From the NCBI GenBank assembly GCA_035524895.1, contig DATLFI010000011.1:1-50514 (forward strand): a stretch of DNA of 50,514 bases, in the 5' to 3' direction. Source of the DNA: DATLFI01 sp035524895 (GTDB lineage Bacteria > Acidobacteriota > Thermoanaerobaculia > Multivoradales > Multivoraceae). The notes below the pieces were generated by a model, which had not been told where the DNA came from, did no database searches, and saw only the letters and a list, made by a program, of their open reading frames with translations. The position numbers and the translations under genes are program-made. Every line of letters starts with the position of its first letter. The first letter of the stretch is position 1. Below are positions 22,753-30,610 of this stretch, one piece after another.

Positions 22753-23492
22753 ACGCCGCGGCACAGCAGCGCGACCCGCTCGGCGACCTCGAGTCGTCGA
22801 CGCTCAATTACGACCAGAACGGCCTGGTGCCGGTGGTGGCGCAGGACGTCACGAGCGGCGCGGTGCTGATGGTGGCGTGGGCCGACCGCGAGGCGATCGA
22901 GGCGACGCGGCGCACTGGACTGGCACACTTCCACAGCCGCTCGCGCGGCCGACTCTGGCGCAAGGGTGAGACCTCCGGTCACGAGCTGCGCGTGGTCGAG
23001 GCGATCGCCGACTGCGACCGCGACACGCTGCTCCTCCGCGTGCTGCCCAACGGCCCGGCCTGCCACCGCGGAACGCGGACCTGCTTCGAGCCCAACGCCG
23101 CGCGCCTCGAGCTCGGCTGGCTCGCCGCGGTGATCGCGGAGCGGGCCAAGGCGCCGGTGGCGGAGAGCTACACCGCGCGCACCCTCGCCAAAGGACTGCC
23201 GCGTGTCGCGCAGAAGGTGGGCGAGGAGGCGATCGAGACGGTGATCGCCGCGCTCTCGGGCGGAAACAGCGTCCCTGCCGCGAGCACGGCATCGGACGCG
23301 ACAGCGCCACTGGTCGCCGAGACCGCAGACCTGCTCTACCACCTGGTACTGCTGCTCGAAGCCACCGGCACCGAGCCGAGCGCGGTGGCGAACGAGCTGG
23401 CCCGCCGCCACAGCGAACGCACCAGGGGCGACACCTCGACCGGCTCCGGCTCCTCTACCGAACAGGTCTCACCCACCGGAGAGCGTCCATGA
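22749..23492 (+). CDS. hisIE: Bifunctional phosphoribosyl-AMP cyclohydrolase / phosphoribosyl-ATP pyrophosphatase
   Basis: A 247-residue fusion for steps 2 and 3 of histidine synthesis. The HisI half shows FHSRSRGRLWRKGETSGH, the metal residues DCDRD, and CHRGTRTCF. The HisE half shows SYTARTLAKGLPRVAQKVGE and LLYHLVLLLEATG. The last 30 residues are a Ser/Thr-rich tail. The start is ATGA overlapping hisAF, and the stop overlaps trpE, so translation passes directly from the his to the trp block. Confidence 0.96.
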   Translation: MNAAAQQRDPLGDLESSTLNYDQNGLVPVVAQDVTSGAVLMVAWADREAIEATRRTGLAHFHSRSRGRLWRKGETSGHELRVVEAIADCDRDTLLLRVLPNGPACHRGTRTCFEPNAARLELGWLAAVIAERAKAPVAESYTARTLAKGLPRVAQKVGEEAIETVIAALSGGNSVPAASTASDATAPLVAETADLLYHLVLLLEATGTEPSAVANELARRHSERTRGDTSTGSGSSTEQVSPTGERP

Positions 23493-24991
23493 TCGCCACG
23501 CAGGCCGGGATCTCCCCGGCGGCCGCAGCGGCCCGGCCTCACACCCGGGAGTTCCTCGCCGACACACTCACGCCGGTCGCCCTCTACCGACGGCTGCGGG
23601 CGCTGTCGCCGTGGCGGTTCCTGCTCGAGAGCGTCACCGGCGGCGAGCAAGTGTCGCGCTTCTCCTTCCTCGGCGCGGGACCGACCGAAGTGCTGCGCCT
23701 CTACGCGGACCGGCTCGAGGTCGAACGATTCGACGAGTCGGGCCGGCCTCTCGCCGAGCCCGAGGCCGCGCCGGGCGACCCGCTTTCCGAGCTCCGCCGG
23801 CGCGTCGAGGGTGTCCACGCCGAGCGCTGCGAGCTGCCGTTCACCGGAGGGTTCGTCGGCTGGTTCGGGTGGGACCTGGTGCGGCTGCTCGAGCGGCTGC
23901 CGAGCCGTCCGCCCGATCCCTTCGGGCTGCCGCTCGCGGTGCTGGCGCGCTTCGACACGGTGGTGGTCTTCGACCATGCCCGACAACGGGTGATCGCGCT
24001 CGCCAACGAGATCGAGGGCGAGGTAGACGAAGCCATGGCCACGGCGCGCCTGGCGAGGCTCGCGACGCTGCTCGAGCAGCCCGCGGCCAGCGCCGCACGG
24101 GAGCTGCCACGCGGCCCGTTGGCGCCGGCGCGCGTCGGTCCGCCGAGCCTGAGCGACGACGCATACCGGGCCGCCGTGGTGCGCGCCAAGGAGCACATCG
24201 CGGCCGGCGACATCTTTCAGGTGGTGCTGGCGCGGCGCTGGGAGGTCGTGGACGAGCAGGGCCGGCCACTGCGGCTCGACCCGGAGGCCATCTACCGCGC
24301 GCTGCGCGTGGTCAATCCGAGCCCCTACATGGTGCTCTACGAAACACCCGCACTGTCTCTGGTCGGCGCCTCGCCCGAGATGCTGGTGCGTCGCGAGGGC
24401 GACCGCTTCGAGCTGCGGCCGATCGCCGGAACGCGACCACGCGGGGCGAGCCCCGCCGAAGATCGCGAGCTCGAGCGCGAGATGCTCGCCGATCCCAAAG
24501 AGCGCGCCGAGCACGTGATGCTGGTGGACCTCGGACGCAACGACCTCGGCCGCGTCGCGGCGCCGGGCGGTGTGCGGGTCGCGAGCTTTCTCGACGTCGA
24601 GCGCTACAGCCACGTCATGCACATCGTCTCGAGCGTCGAGGCGATCCGACGCAACGACGCGACTGCGCTCGACGCGCTCCTCGCCTGCTTCCCTGCCGGC
24701 ACGCTGTCGGGAGCCCCAAAGATACGCGCCATGCAGCTCATCGACGAGCTCGAGCCCGAGGCGCGCGGTGTCTACGGCGGTGCTGTCGGGTACCTCTCCT
24801 TCAGCGGCGACATGGACACCTGCATCACGATCCGCACGCTGGCGGTCGAGCCCGACCGCGTCTCGATCACCGCGGGTGCCGGCCTGGTCGCGGACTCCGA
24901 CCCTGCGCTCGAGGAGCTCGAGACGCGCAACAAAGCGGCCGCGCTGCTGCAGGCGGTGGCGCTCGCCGCGCAGTGGGAGCAGGAAGCATGA
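23489..24991 (+). CDS. trpE: Anthranilate synthase component I
   Basis: A 500-residue chorismate-utilising enzyme that makes anthranilate with TrpG. The feedback motif is LLES at 45-48 followed by SRFSFLG, so tryptophan inhibition is likely. Catalytic-core motifs: FQVVLARRWEV, NPSPYMVLYE, LVGASPEMLV, RPIAGTRPRG, LVDLGRNDLGRV, FPAGTLSGAPKIRAMQLI and ITAGAGLVADSDP. GAPKIRAM and the GRNDLGR segment favour anthranilate over aminodeoxychorismate synthase, as does the operon. The start ATGA overlaps hisIE. Confidence 0.96.
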   Translation: MIATQAGISPAAAAARPHTREFLADTLTPVALYRRLRALSPWRFLLESVTGGEQVSRFSFLGAGPTEVLRLYADRLEVERFDESGRPLAEPEAAPGDPLSELRRRVEGVHAERCELPFTGGFVGWFGWDLVRLLERLPSRPPDPFGLPLAVLARFDTVVVFDHARQRVIALANEIEGEVDEAMATARLARLATLLEQPAASAARELPRGPLAPARVGPPSLSDDAYRAAVVRAKEHIAAGDIFQVVLARRWEVVDEQGRPLRLDPEAIYRALRVVNPSPYMVLYETPALSLVGASPEMLVRREGDRFELRPIAGTRPRGASPAEDRELEREMLADPKERAEHVMLVDLGRNDLGRVAAPGGVRVASFLDVERYSHVMHIVSSVEAIRRNDATALDALLACFPAGTLSGAPKIRAMQLIDELEPEARGVYGGAVGYLSFSGDMDTCITIRTLAVEPDRVSITAGAGLVADSDPALEELETRNKAAALLQAVALAAQWEQEA

Positions 24992-25668
24992 GCCCCTCGA
25001 CCGTGAGCACGAGCCGCGCCCAGGCACCGTCGGAATCGACGCGCGCCGCCGGTCGTTCGCCGGTGTGGCGGCTCGGCGAGGGTCGCCGTCGAGTGCTGGT
25101 GATCGACAACTACGATTCGTTCACCTTCAACCTGGTGCAGGCCCTGGTGGTGCTCGACGCGACCGTCGAGGTCGTGCGCAACGACTCGCTCGTGCTCGGC
25201 GAGCTGCTGGGCCGGCAGCCCGACGCGGTGGTGCTGTCGCCGGGCCCCGGTCGGCCCGAGAGCTCGGGACTGTGCGTCGAGCTGCTGGCGCAGCGCCCCC
25301 GCCTGCCCGTGCTCGGCGTCTGCCTCGGCCACCAGGCGCTCGGCTGCTCTTTCGGCGCGACGGTCGAACGCGCGCCGGTGCAGGTGCACGGCAAGACCTC
25401 GCAGATCGAGTACCGGCCCCACGCGCTCTTTGCCGGCCTACCCAATCCGTTCGAAGCCACGCGCTATCACAGCCTGCACGTCGTCGAGCGCACACTGCCT
25501 CAGGAGCTGGTCGCCCTCGCCTGGAGCGAAGATGGTGTGGTGATGGCCATGACCCACCGAGAGCTGCCCTACTTCGGGGTGCAGTTCCACCCGGAGTCGG
25601 TGCTGACGGTCGAGGGACCGAAATTGTTGGAGAACTTCTTGGCGCTGGCAGAGGGACCGCGGCGATGA
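24988..25668 (+). CDS. trpG: Anthranilate synthase component II, glutamine amidotransferase
   Basis: A 226-residue class I amidotransferase. After an unusual N-terminal extension of about 34 residues rich in Ser/Thr/Arg, the domain begins VLVIDNYDSFTFNLVQAL. SPGPGRPESSG follows, the nucleophile is Cys112 in GVCLGHQALG, and the His-Glu of the triad is in GVQFHPESVL. The start ATGA overlaps trpE. In many bacteria this subunit also serves folate synthesis; no pabB is nearby. Its stop overlaps the ATG of an 18-codon ORF. Confidence 0.94.
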   Translation: MSPSTVSTSRAQAPSESTRAAGRSPVWRLGEGRRRVLVIDNYDSFTFNLVQALVVLDATVEVVRNDSLVLGELLGRQPDAVVLSPGPGRPESSGLCVELLAQRPRLPVLGVCLGHQALGCSFGATVERAPVQVHGKTSQIEYRPHALFAGLPNPFEATRYHSLHVVERTLPQELVALAWSEDGVVMAMTHRELPYFGVQFHPESVLTVEGPKLLENFLALAEGPRR

Positions 25669-25721
25669 CCTGGACCAGGTGGGCGGCGACGAACCGGCGG
25701 AGCTCGCATGGAAACGCGTGA
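25665..25721 (+). CDS. Mini-ORF with two Trp codons between trpG and trpD
   Basis: An 18-codon frame (MTWTRWAATNRRSSHGNA) starts with ATGA on the trpG stop, as genuine genes of this operon do. It ends inside trpD, 11 codons-worth of bases after the listed trpD start overlap begins. Residues 3 and 6 are tryptophan. It covers the only gap of more than 1 nt among the structural genes (25669-25707). It could be a coupling ORF or a Trp-sensing peptide; it could also be chance. No folding alternative was recognised around it. Confidence 0.35.
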   Translation: MTWTRWAATNRRSSHGNA

Positions 25722-26748
25722 TCTCCTCGCGCGCCTGATCTCGCGGCAGGATCTGTCGCGCGCGCAGGCCGAGGTCCTGTTCGACCGCATCATGGACGGC
25801 GAGCTGGGCGCGGCGCAGCAGGCTGGGATCCTGGTGGCGCTCGCGGCCAAGGGCGAGACGCCGGACGAGATCGCGGGCGCGGCCGCGGCGATGCGTCGTC
25901 GAGCGACACCGATACCGCACCGCTCCTCGAACGTCCTCGATACCTGCGGCACCGGCGGCGACGGCAAGGGAACGGCGAACGTATCGACTGCCGCGGCACT
26001 GCTCGCCGCCGCCGGCGGCGCCAAGGTGGCCAAGCACGGCAACCGATCGGTCTCGAGCCGGTCGGGCAGCGCCGACGTGCTCCAGGCGCTCGGCGTCCAC
26101 CTCGAGCTGCAGCCCGAACAGCTCGCCCGCTGCCTCGACGAGGTCGGCATCGCTTTCCTGTTCGCACCGGCGCTGCACCCGGCGATGCGCGCGGTGATGC
26201 CGGTACGTCGCGAGCTCGCGGTGCGCACCCTCTTCAACGTGCTCGGGCCGCTCACCAATCCTGCCGGAGCCACGCGGCAGCTCTTGGGCGTCTACTCGCT
26301 CGCGCTGGTGGAACCGGTCGGCGCCGTGCTGCGCGAGCTCGGCGCGGAGCACGCGCTGGTAGTCCATGGACTCGACGGGCTCGACGAGATCACCACCACC
26401 GCCGCGACGCGCGTGTGCGAGGTCACTCCGTCGGGACTGCGCACCTACGACCTGACGCCCGAGGAGCTCGGTTTGCGGCGCCGCGGGCTCGACGAGCTGC
26501 GCGGCGGCGACCCGGCCGAGAACGCGGCGCTGCTGCTGCGCGTGCTCGAGGGCGAGGCCGGAGCGCTCGCCGAGATCGTCGCGCTCAACGCCGGCGCGGC
26601 CCTCTTCGTGGCAGGGAGGGCCGCAAGCCTCCCCGACGGGCTCGAGCAGGCGCGCGAGCTGCAGCGCTCCGGCGCGGGAGCGCGCAAGCTGGAAGAGCTC
26701 GGTGAGACCTCGCGCGCGCTCGCCGCAGCAGGAGCCGCCGGTGTCTGA
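25708..26748 (+). CDS. trpD: Anthranilate phosphoribosyltransferase
   Basis: A 346-residue enzyme joining anthranilate to PRPP. Motifs: LLARLISRQDLSRAQAE at the N-terminus, the PRPP/Mg site DTCGTGGDGKGTANVST, KHGNRSVSSRSGSADVLQAL, RTLFNVLGPLTNPAG, and VVHGLDGLDEITTT. The ATG at 25708 has GGAG 5 nt upstream. Unlike its neighbours it does not overlap the previous gene directly; a Trp-containing mini-ORF bridges the gap. The stop overlaps trpC by 8 bp. Confidence 0.96.
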   Translation: METRDLLARLISRQDLSRAQAEVLFDRIMDGELGAAQQAGILVALAAKGETPDEIAGAAAAMRRRATPIPHRSSNVLDTCGTGGDGKGTANVSTAAALLAAAGGAKVAKHGNRSVSSRSGSADVLQALGVHLELQPEQLARCLDEVGIAFLFAPALHPAMRAVMPVRRELAVRTLFNVLGPLTNPAGATRQLLGVYSLALVEPVGAVLRELGAEHALVVHGLDGLDEITTTAATRVCEVTPSGLRTYDLTPEELGLRRRGLDELRGGDPAENAALLLRVLEGEAGALAEIVALNAGAALFVAGRAASLPDGLEQARELQRSGAGARKLEELGETSRALAAAGAAGV

Positions 26749-27628
26749 GTCGACGCTGCCCAAGGCGCGCGGGTTGGGCGCAGCGGCGCTCCGGCCCGCG
26801 ACACGGTCCGGCCTGCCCGACGTGCTGCAGCGCATCCTCTCGAGCACCGCCGTGCGCGTGGCGAGCGCCCGCGGCGAGCCTCTGGCGCTACCAGCCCCCG
26901 CTCTTCCCTCGCTATTCGACAACCCGTTCGGCGCGGCGCTGCGTCGCGATCGCGGCCGCGCGGTGATCGCCGAGGTCAAGATGGGTTCGCCGCGGCTCGG
27001 CTCGCTCCGGGACCGCGTCGACCCCGAACGACAGGCGGCGGCCTACGCCCGCGCCGGTGCGGCAGCGCTCTCGGTGGTGGTCGAGCCGGAGTTCTTCTTC
27101 GGCAGCTACGACTTGCTGCGGCGCTGCCGCGAGGCCTCCGGGCTGCCCGCGATCGCGAAGGACTTCGTGCTCGACGAGGTGCAGCTCCGCTGGGCGCGTG
27201 ACGCCGGCGCGAGCGCGGTGCTGCTGATCGCCGCCGCCCTCGAGCGCGCGCGACTCCACGAGCTCGGCGCCGCGGCGCGTGCGCTCGGGCTGCTGCCGCT
27301 GGTCGAGACCCACGACCGCGAGGACCTCGACAAGCTCGCGGGCGGCGCCGTCGACTGGGAGCTGGTGGGCGTCAACAACAGAGACCTTCGCACCTTCCAG
27401 GTCGACCTCGGCTCTTCGATCGAGCTTCTGCCCGACCTGCCTGCCGGAGCGCTCAAGGTCGCGGAGAGCGGACTCCACTCGGCGAGCGACCTCCAGCGTC
27501 TCTCCGACGCCGGCTTCGACGCGTTCCTGATCGGCGAGACGTTGCTCCTGGATGCAGACCCGGAGCGCAAGCTGCGCGAGCTGCTGCGCTTTCGCGAGTC
27601 GGACCTCGATCGAGGTGCGGCGCCATGA
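26741..27628 (+). CDS. trpC: Indole-3-glycerol-phosphate synthase
   Basis: A 295-residue (beta-alpha)8 enzyme. IAEVKMGSPRLGSL corresponds to the EVKxxSPS motif with the catalytic lysine, though the usual ASPSKG is altered. KDFVLDEVQLRWARDAGA, LVGVNNRDLRTFQVDL and AESGLHSASDLQRL follow in the family order. The GTG start at 26741 has AGGAG before it. An N-terminal tail of about 30 residues precedes the conserved region. The substitutions in the first motif make it divergent, but its position between trpD and trpF leaves little doubt. Confidence 0.93.
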   Translation: MSESTLPKARGLGAAALRPATRSGLPDVLQRILSSTAVRVASARGEPLALPAPALPSLFDNPFGAALRRDRGRAVIAEVKMGSPRLGSLRDRVDPERQAAAYARAGAAALSVVVEPEFFFGSYDLLRRCREASGLPAIAKDFVLDEVQLRWARDAGASAVLLIAAALERARLHELGAAARALGLLPLVETHDREDLDKLAGGAVDWELVGVNNRDLRTFQVDLGSSIELLPDLPAGALKVAESGLHSASDLQRLSDAGFDAFLIGETLLLDADPERKLRELLRFRESDLDRGAAP

Positions 27629-28332
27629 CCGCAGACGCATATCCAGAGACACCCGCGCTGAAGGTCTGCGGCGTCACCACTACCGCGGACGCTCGCGCGA
27701 TCGCCGATCTCGGTGTCGAGCTCGTGGGGTTGAACTTCTACCACGGGAGCCCGCGCTGTCTCGATGCCGAGCGGGCAGCCGAGGTGCGCAGCGCACTCGG
27801 CGAGAACGTCCTCGTGGTCGGCGTCTTCGTCGACGCGCCGCTCCAGGTCGTGCGCGACATCGGGTCACGCGTCGGCCTCGACCTCTTCCAGTTCCACGGC
27901 AACGAGCCCGAAGCTGTGTGGCATCCCGTCGCCGAGCGCGCGATCCGCGTGCTCCGGGGCGTGGTAGAGCGGGACCCGCCCGTCGACCCCTTCGCCGCAT
28001 GCTGGGGGCTGCTCTTCGACACCCCAACGGAGCTGCTGGGCGGCGAGATCGGCGGGTCGGGCAAGACGTGGCGGTACGAAGCGGCGGCGCCTTGTATCGC
28101 TTCCTCCCCTGGGCGGCGTATCCTCGTCGCGGGCGGGATATCTCCCGCGAACGCCGGCGCGGTCCTCGAGCGGCTGCCCGGTGTCTGGGGCCTCGACGTC
28201 TGCTCTGGCGTCGAGTCGGCACCCGGGCGCAAGGACCTCGACAAGGTCGCGGCGCTGCTCGACGCCGTACGCTCGTTCGCTGCCGGCTCGGCGGCAACGC
28301 GGCCGGCGCCTGCGATCGGAGAACCTGGATGA
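27625..28332 (+). CDS. trpF: Phosphoribosylanthranilate isomerase
   Basis: A 235-residue (beta-alpha)8 enzyme performing the Amadori rearrangement before TrpC. Motifs: LKVCGVTTTADARA (catalytic Cys), GVELVGLNFYHGSPR, LFQFHGNE (general acid/phosphate region), LFDTP with the catalytic Asp, GGSGKTWRY, VAGGISPANAGAVL, and LDVCSGVESAPGRKD. ATGA overlaps trpC and the stop overlaps trpB. A separate trpF is expected because the operon's HisA is fused to HisF rather than being a dual-specificity PriA. Confidence 0.95.
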   Translation: MTADAYPETPALKVCGVTTTADARAIADLGVELVGLNFYHGSPRCLDAERAAEVRSALGENVLVVGVFVDAPLQVVRDIGSRVGLDLFQFHGNEPEAVWHPVAERAIRVLRGVVERDPPVDPFAACWGLLFDTPTELLGGEIGGSGKTWRYEAAAPCIASSPGRRILVAGGISPANAGAVLERLPGVWGLDVCSGVESAPGRKDLDKVAALLDAVRSFAAGSAATRPAPAIGEPG

Positions 28333-29723
28333 AGAACCTCCAGCCGGACGACCGCGGACACTTCGGCCCTTACGGGGGTCGCTTCGTGCCGGAGACCTTG
28401 ATGGCGCCGCTCGCCGAGCTCGCCGCCGCCTACGATCGCGCGTGCAAGCAGAAGCGGTTCCGCACCCGGCTGGACGAGCTGCTGCGCACCTGGGCTGGGC
28501 GGCCGAGCCCGCTCACTTTCGCCCAGCGGCTGACGGAGAAGCTCGGCGGCGCGCGCATCTACCTCAAGCGCGAGGACCTGCTCCACACCGGCGCCCACAA
28601 GATCAACAGCGCGCTCGGCCAGTGCCTGCTGACGCGCGAGATGGGCAAGCGACGCGTGATCGCCGAGACCGGCGCCGGTCAACACGGCGTCGCCACCGCC
28701 ACCGCGGCGGCGCTGCTCGGGCTCGAGTGCACGGTGTACATGGGCACCGAGGACATGCGGCGCCAACGCCTGAACGTCCACCGCATGCGCCTGCTCGGAG
28801 CGCAGGTCGAGGGAGTCGACTCAGGTAGCCGCACTCTCAAGGACGCGATCAACGAGGCACTGCGCGACTGGGTGACCCGCGTCGCCGACACCCACTACGT
28901 GCTCGGCTCGGTGCTCGGCCCCGACCCCTTCCCCCGCATGGTGCGCGACTTCCACCGGGTGATCGGCGAGGAGGCGCGTCGCCAGCTCCGAGAGGCCACC
29001 GGCCGGGCCGAGCCGGACCTGGCGATCGCGTGCGTCGGCGGCGGCAGCAACGCCCTCGGCCTGTTCACGGCGTTCCTCGCGAGCAAGTCGGTTCGGCTCA
29101 TCGGTGTCGAGGCGGGCGGGCGAGGGAGCACTCTGGGCGACCACGCGGCGCGCTTTCGCGGCGGCGAGCTCGGCGTGCTGCACGGCACCCGCACGCTGGT
29201 GCTGCAGGACGAGGACGGCCAGATCGCCGCGACACATTCCGTGTCGGCCGGGCTGGACTATCCCGCGGTGGGGCCGGAGCACGTGCTGCTGCGGGATCGA
29301 GGTCGGATCGAGTACGCGGTCGCCACGGACGACGAGGCGATCGACGCCTTCCACCTGCTGGCCGCGACCGAAGGGATCCTGCCCGCGCTCGAATCGGCGC
29401 ACGCCATCGCCGAGGTCTGCCGCAGAGCGCCGAAGCTCCCCTCGAGCCGGATCATCCTCGTCAACCTCTCCGGGCGCGGGGACAAGGACGTGGAGTCGGT
29501 CATCGAGTTCGACGAGGAACGAGCTCGTCTCGGCCGGGAGGCCGCAGACGATGCCAGGCGGCTCCTGCAGCACCCCGCGATCCTGGGCTGGGCCGAGTCG
29601 TCGGCGCCCCTCGCGCCTCCGCGCCCGCGGCGCCGGCGCGTCACGAAGCCGCCCGAGGAATCCGACGAGTCCGTGCGCCCGGCGCTGGACGCAGTTCTTG
29701 CGAGCGACGACGAGGAGGCGTGA
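28329..29723 (+). CDS. trpB: Tryptophan synthase beta subunit with C-terminal extension
   Basis: A 464-residue PLP enzyme that joins indole and serine. Motifs: GHFGPYGGRFVPETLMAPL, YLKREDLLHTGAHKINSALG (PLP lysine), AETGAGQHGVATATAAALLG, CVGGGSNALGLF, GLDYPAVGPEH, and NLSGRGDKDVESV. This is the canonical TrpB1 type. The family normally stops soon after GRGDKD; here about 70 more residues follow, first helical and acidic (FDEERARLGREAADDARRLL), then Pro/Arg-rich, then acidic to the end. ATGA overlaps trpF. Confidence 0.95.
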   Translation: MKNLQPDDRGHFGPYGGRFVPETLMAPLAELAAAYDRACKQKRFRTRLDELLRTWAGRPSPLTFAQRLTEKLGGARIYLKREDLLHTGAHKINSALGQCLLTREMGKRRVIAETGAGQHGVATATAAALLGLECTVYMGTEDMRRQRLNVHRMRLLGAQVEGVDSGSRTLKDAINEALRDWVTRVADTHYVLGSVLGPDPFPRMVRDFHRVIGEEARRQLREATGRAEPDLAIACVGGGSNALGLFTAFLASKSVRLIGVEAGGRGSTLGDHAARFRGGELGVLHGTRTLVLQDEDGQIAATHSVSAGLDYPAVGPEHVLLRDRGRIEYAVATDDEAIDAFHLLAATEGILPALESAHAIAEVCRRAPKLPSSRIILVNLSGRGDKDVESVIEFDEERARLGREAADDARRLLQHPAILGWAESSAPLAPPRPRRRRVTKPPEESDESVRPALDAVLASDDEEA

Positions 29724-29724
29724 G

Positions 29725-30573
29725 TTGGCCGGAGCACGAGACCGCATTTCCGAAGTCTTCGCGCGCTGCGCGAAGGAGCGACGCGCCGCCTTCATCCCGT
29801 ACCTGACGGCAGGCGACCCCGACCTCGAGACCACTCCGAGACTGGTCGAGGCTCTGGTGGCTGCCGGCGCCGACATCGTCGAGCTAGGCGTGCCCTTCAG
29901 CGACCCCATCGCCGACGGTCCCGTCAACCAGCGCGCCGCCTACCGCGCGCTCGCTTCGGGCACCACGGTTTCCGCCGTGCTGCAGCTCGTCGACCGCTGC
30001 CGCGAGCGCTGCTTCGGGGTCCCGATCGTGCTCTTCACCTACTTCAACCCGATCCATGCGCGCGGCGTGACCGCGTTCGCCGAGCAGGCTGCCGAGTCGG
30101 GCGTCGACGGCGTGCTGTGCGTGGACCTGCCCCCGGAAGAGGCCGAGATCGAGCTCGCGCCCGCGCTGCGCGCCAGCGGCGTCGACCCGATCTTCTTGAT
30201 CGCCCCGACCAGCACTCCGAAGCGGATCCGACGAGCCGGCAAGTCCTCGCGCGGCTTCGTCTACTACGTGTCGCGCACCGGCACCACGGGAGAGCGCGCC
30301 GCGGTCTCCGAGACCCTCCGTCGCGAGGTGCGCGCCGTGAAGCGACGCGTCGGCCTGCCGGTCGCGGTCGGCTTCGGCATCTCCACGCCCGAGCAGGTGG
30401 CCGAGGTGGCCGCGATCGCTGACGGCGTGGTGGTCGGCAGCGCGCTCGTGCGCGTCGTCGAAGAGGCGGTCGAGTCGGGCTCGCTCGCCGAGCTGCCGGA
30501 GGCGCTCTCGCAACGGGCAGCGGAGCTCGCGGCACCGCTCCAGAGACGCAGGCGGCGTTTCGGATGGGGATAG
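29725..30573 (+). CDS. trpA: Tryptophan synthase alpha subunit
   Basis: A 282-residue (beta-alpha)8 enzyme that releases indole to TrpB. Motifs: FIPYLTAGDPDLETTPRLV, VELGVPFSDPIADGPVNQRA (catalytic Glu and Asp), GVDGVLCVDLPPEEAEI, FLIAPTSTPKRI, GFVYYVSRTGTTGER, and PVAVGFGISTPEQV. The start is TTG at 29725, 1 nt after the trpB stop, with GAGGAGG 6 nt upstream. The C-terminus ends in a very basic QRRRRRFGWG. It is the last gene of the his-trp block. Confidence 0.95.
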   Translation: MAGARDRISEVFARCAKERRAAFIPYLTAGDPDLETTPRLVEALVAAGADIVELGVPFSDPIADGPVNQRAAYRALASGTTVSAVLQLVDRCRERCFGVPIVLFTYFNPIHARGVTAFAEQAAESGVDGVLCVDLPPEEAEIELAPALRASGVDPIFLIAPTSTPKRIRRAGKSSRGFVYYVSRTGTTGERAAVSETLRREVRAVKRRVGLPVAVGFGISTPEQVAEVAAIADGVVVGSALVRVVEEAVESGSLAELPEALSQRAAELAAPLQRRRRRFGWG

Positions 30574-30610
30574 AGAGAGATCCGTCAGCCACCCGTTACC
30601 GAACCGCACG

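Noticed and set aside
23336..25027. A 563-codon minus-strand frame opposite trpE
   Set aside because: It is antisense to a clear trpE and shows only Arg/His/Gln/Ala-rich shadow composition.
25438..26979. A 513-codon minus-strand frame opposite trpD
   Set aside because: Same shadow composition. trpD and its neighbours on the plus strand are certain.
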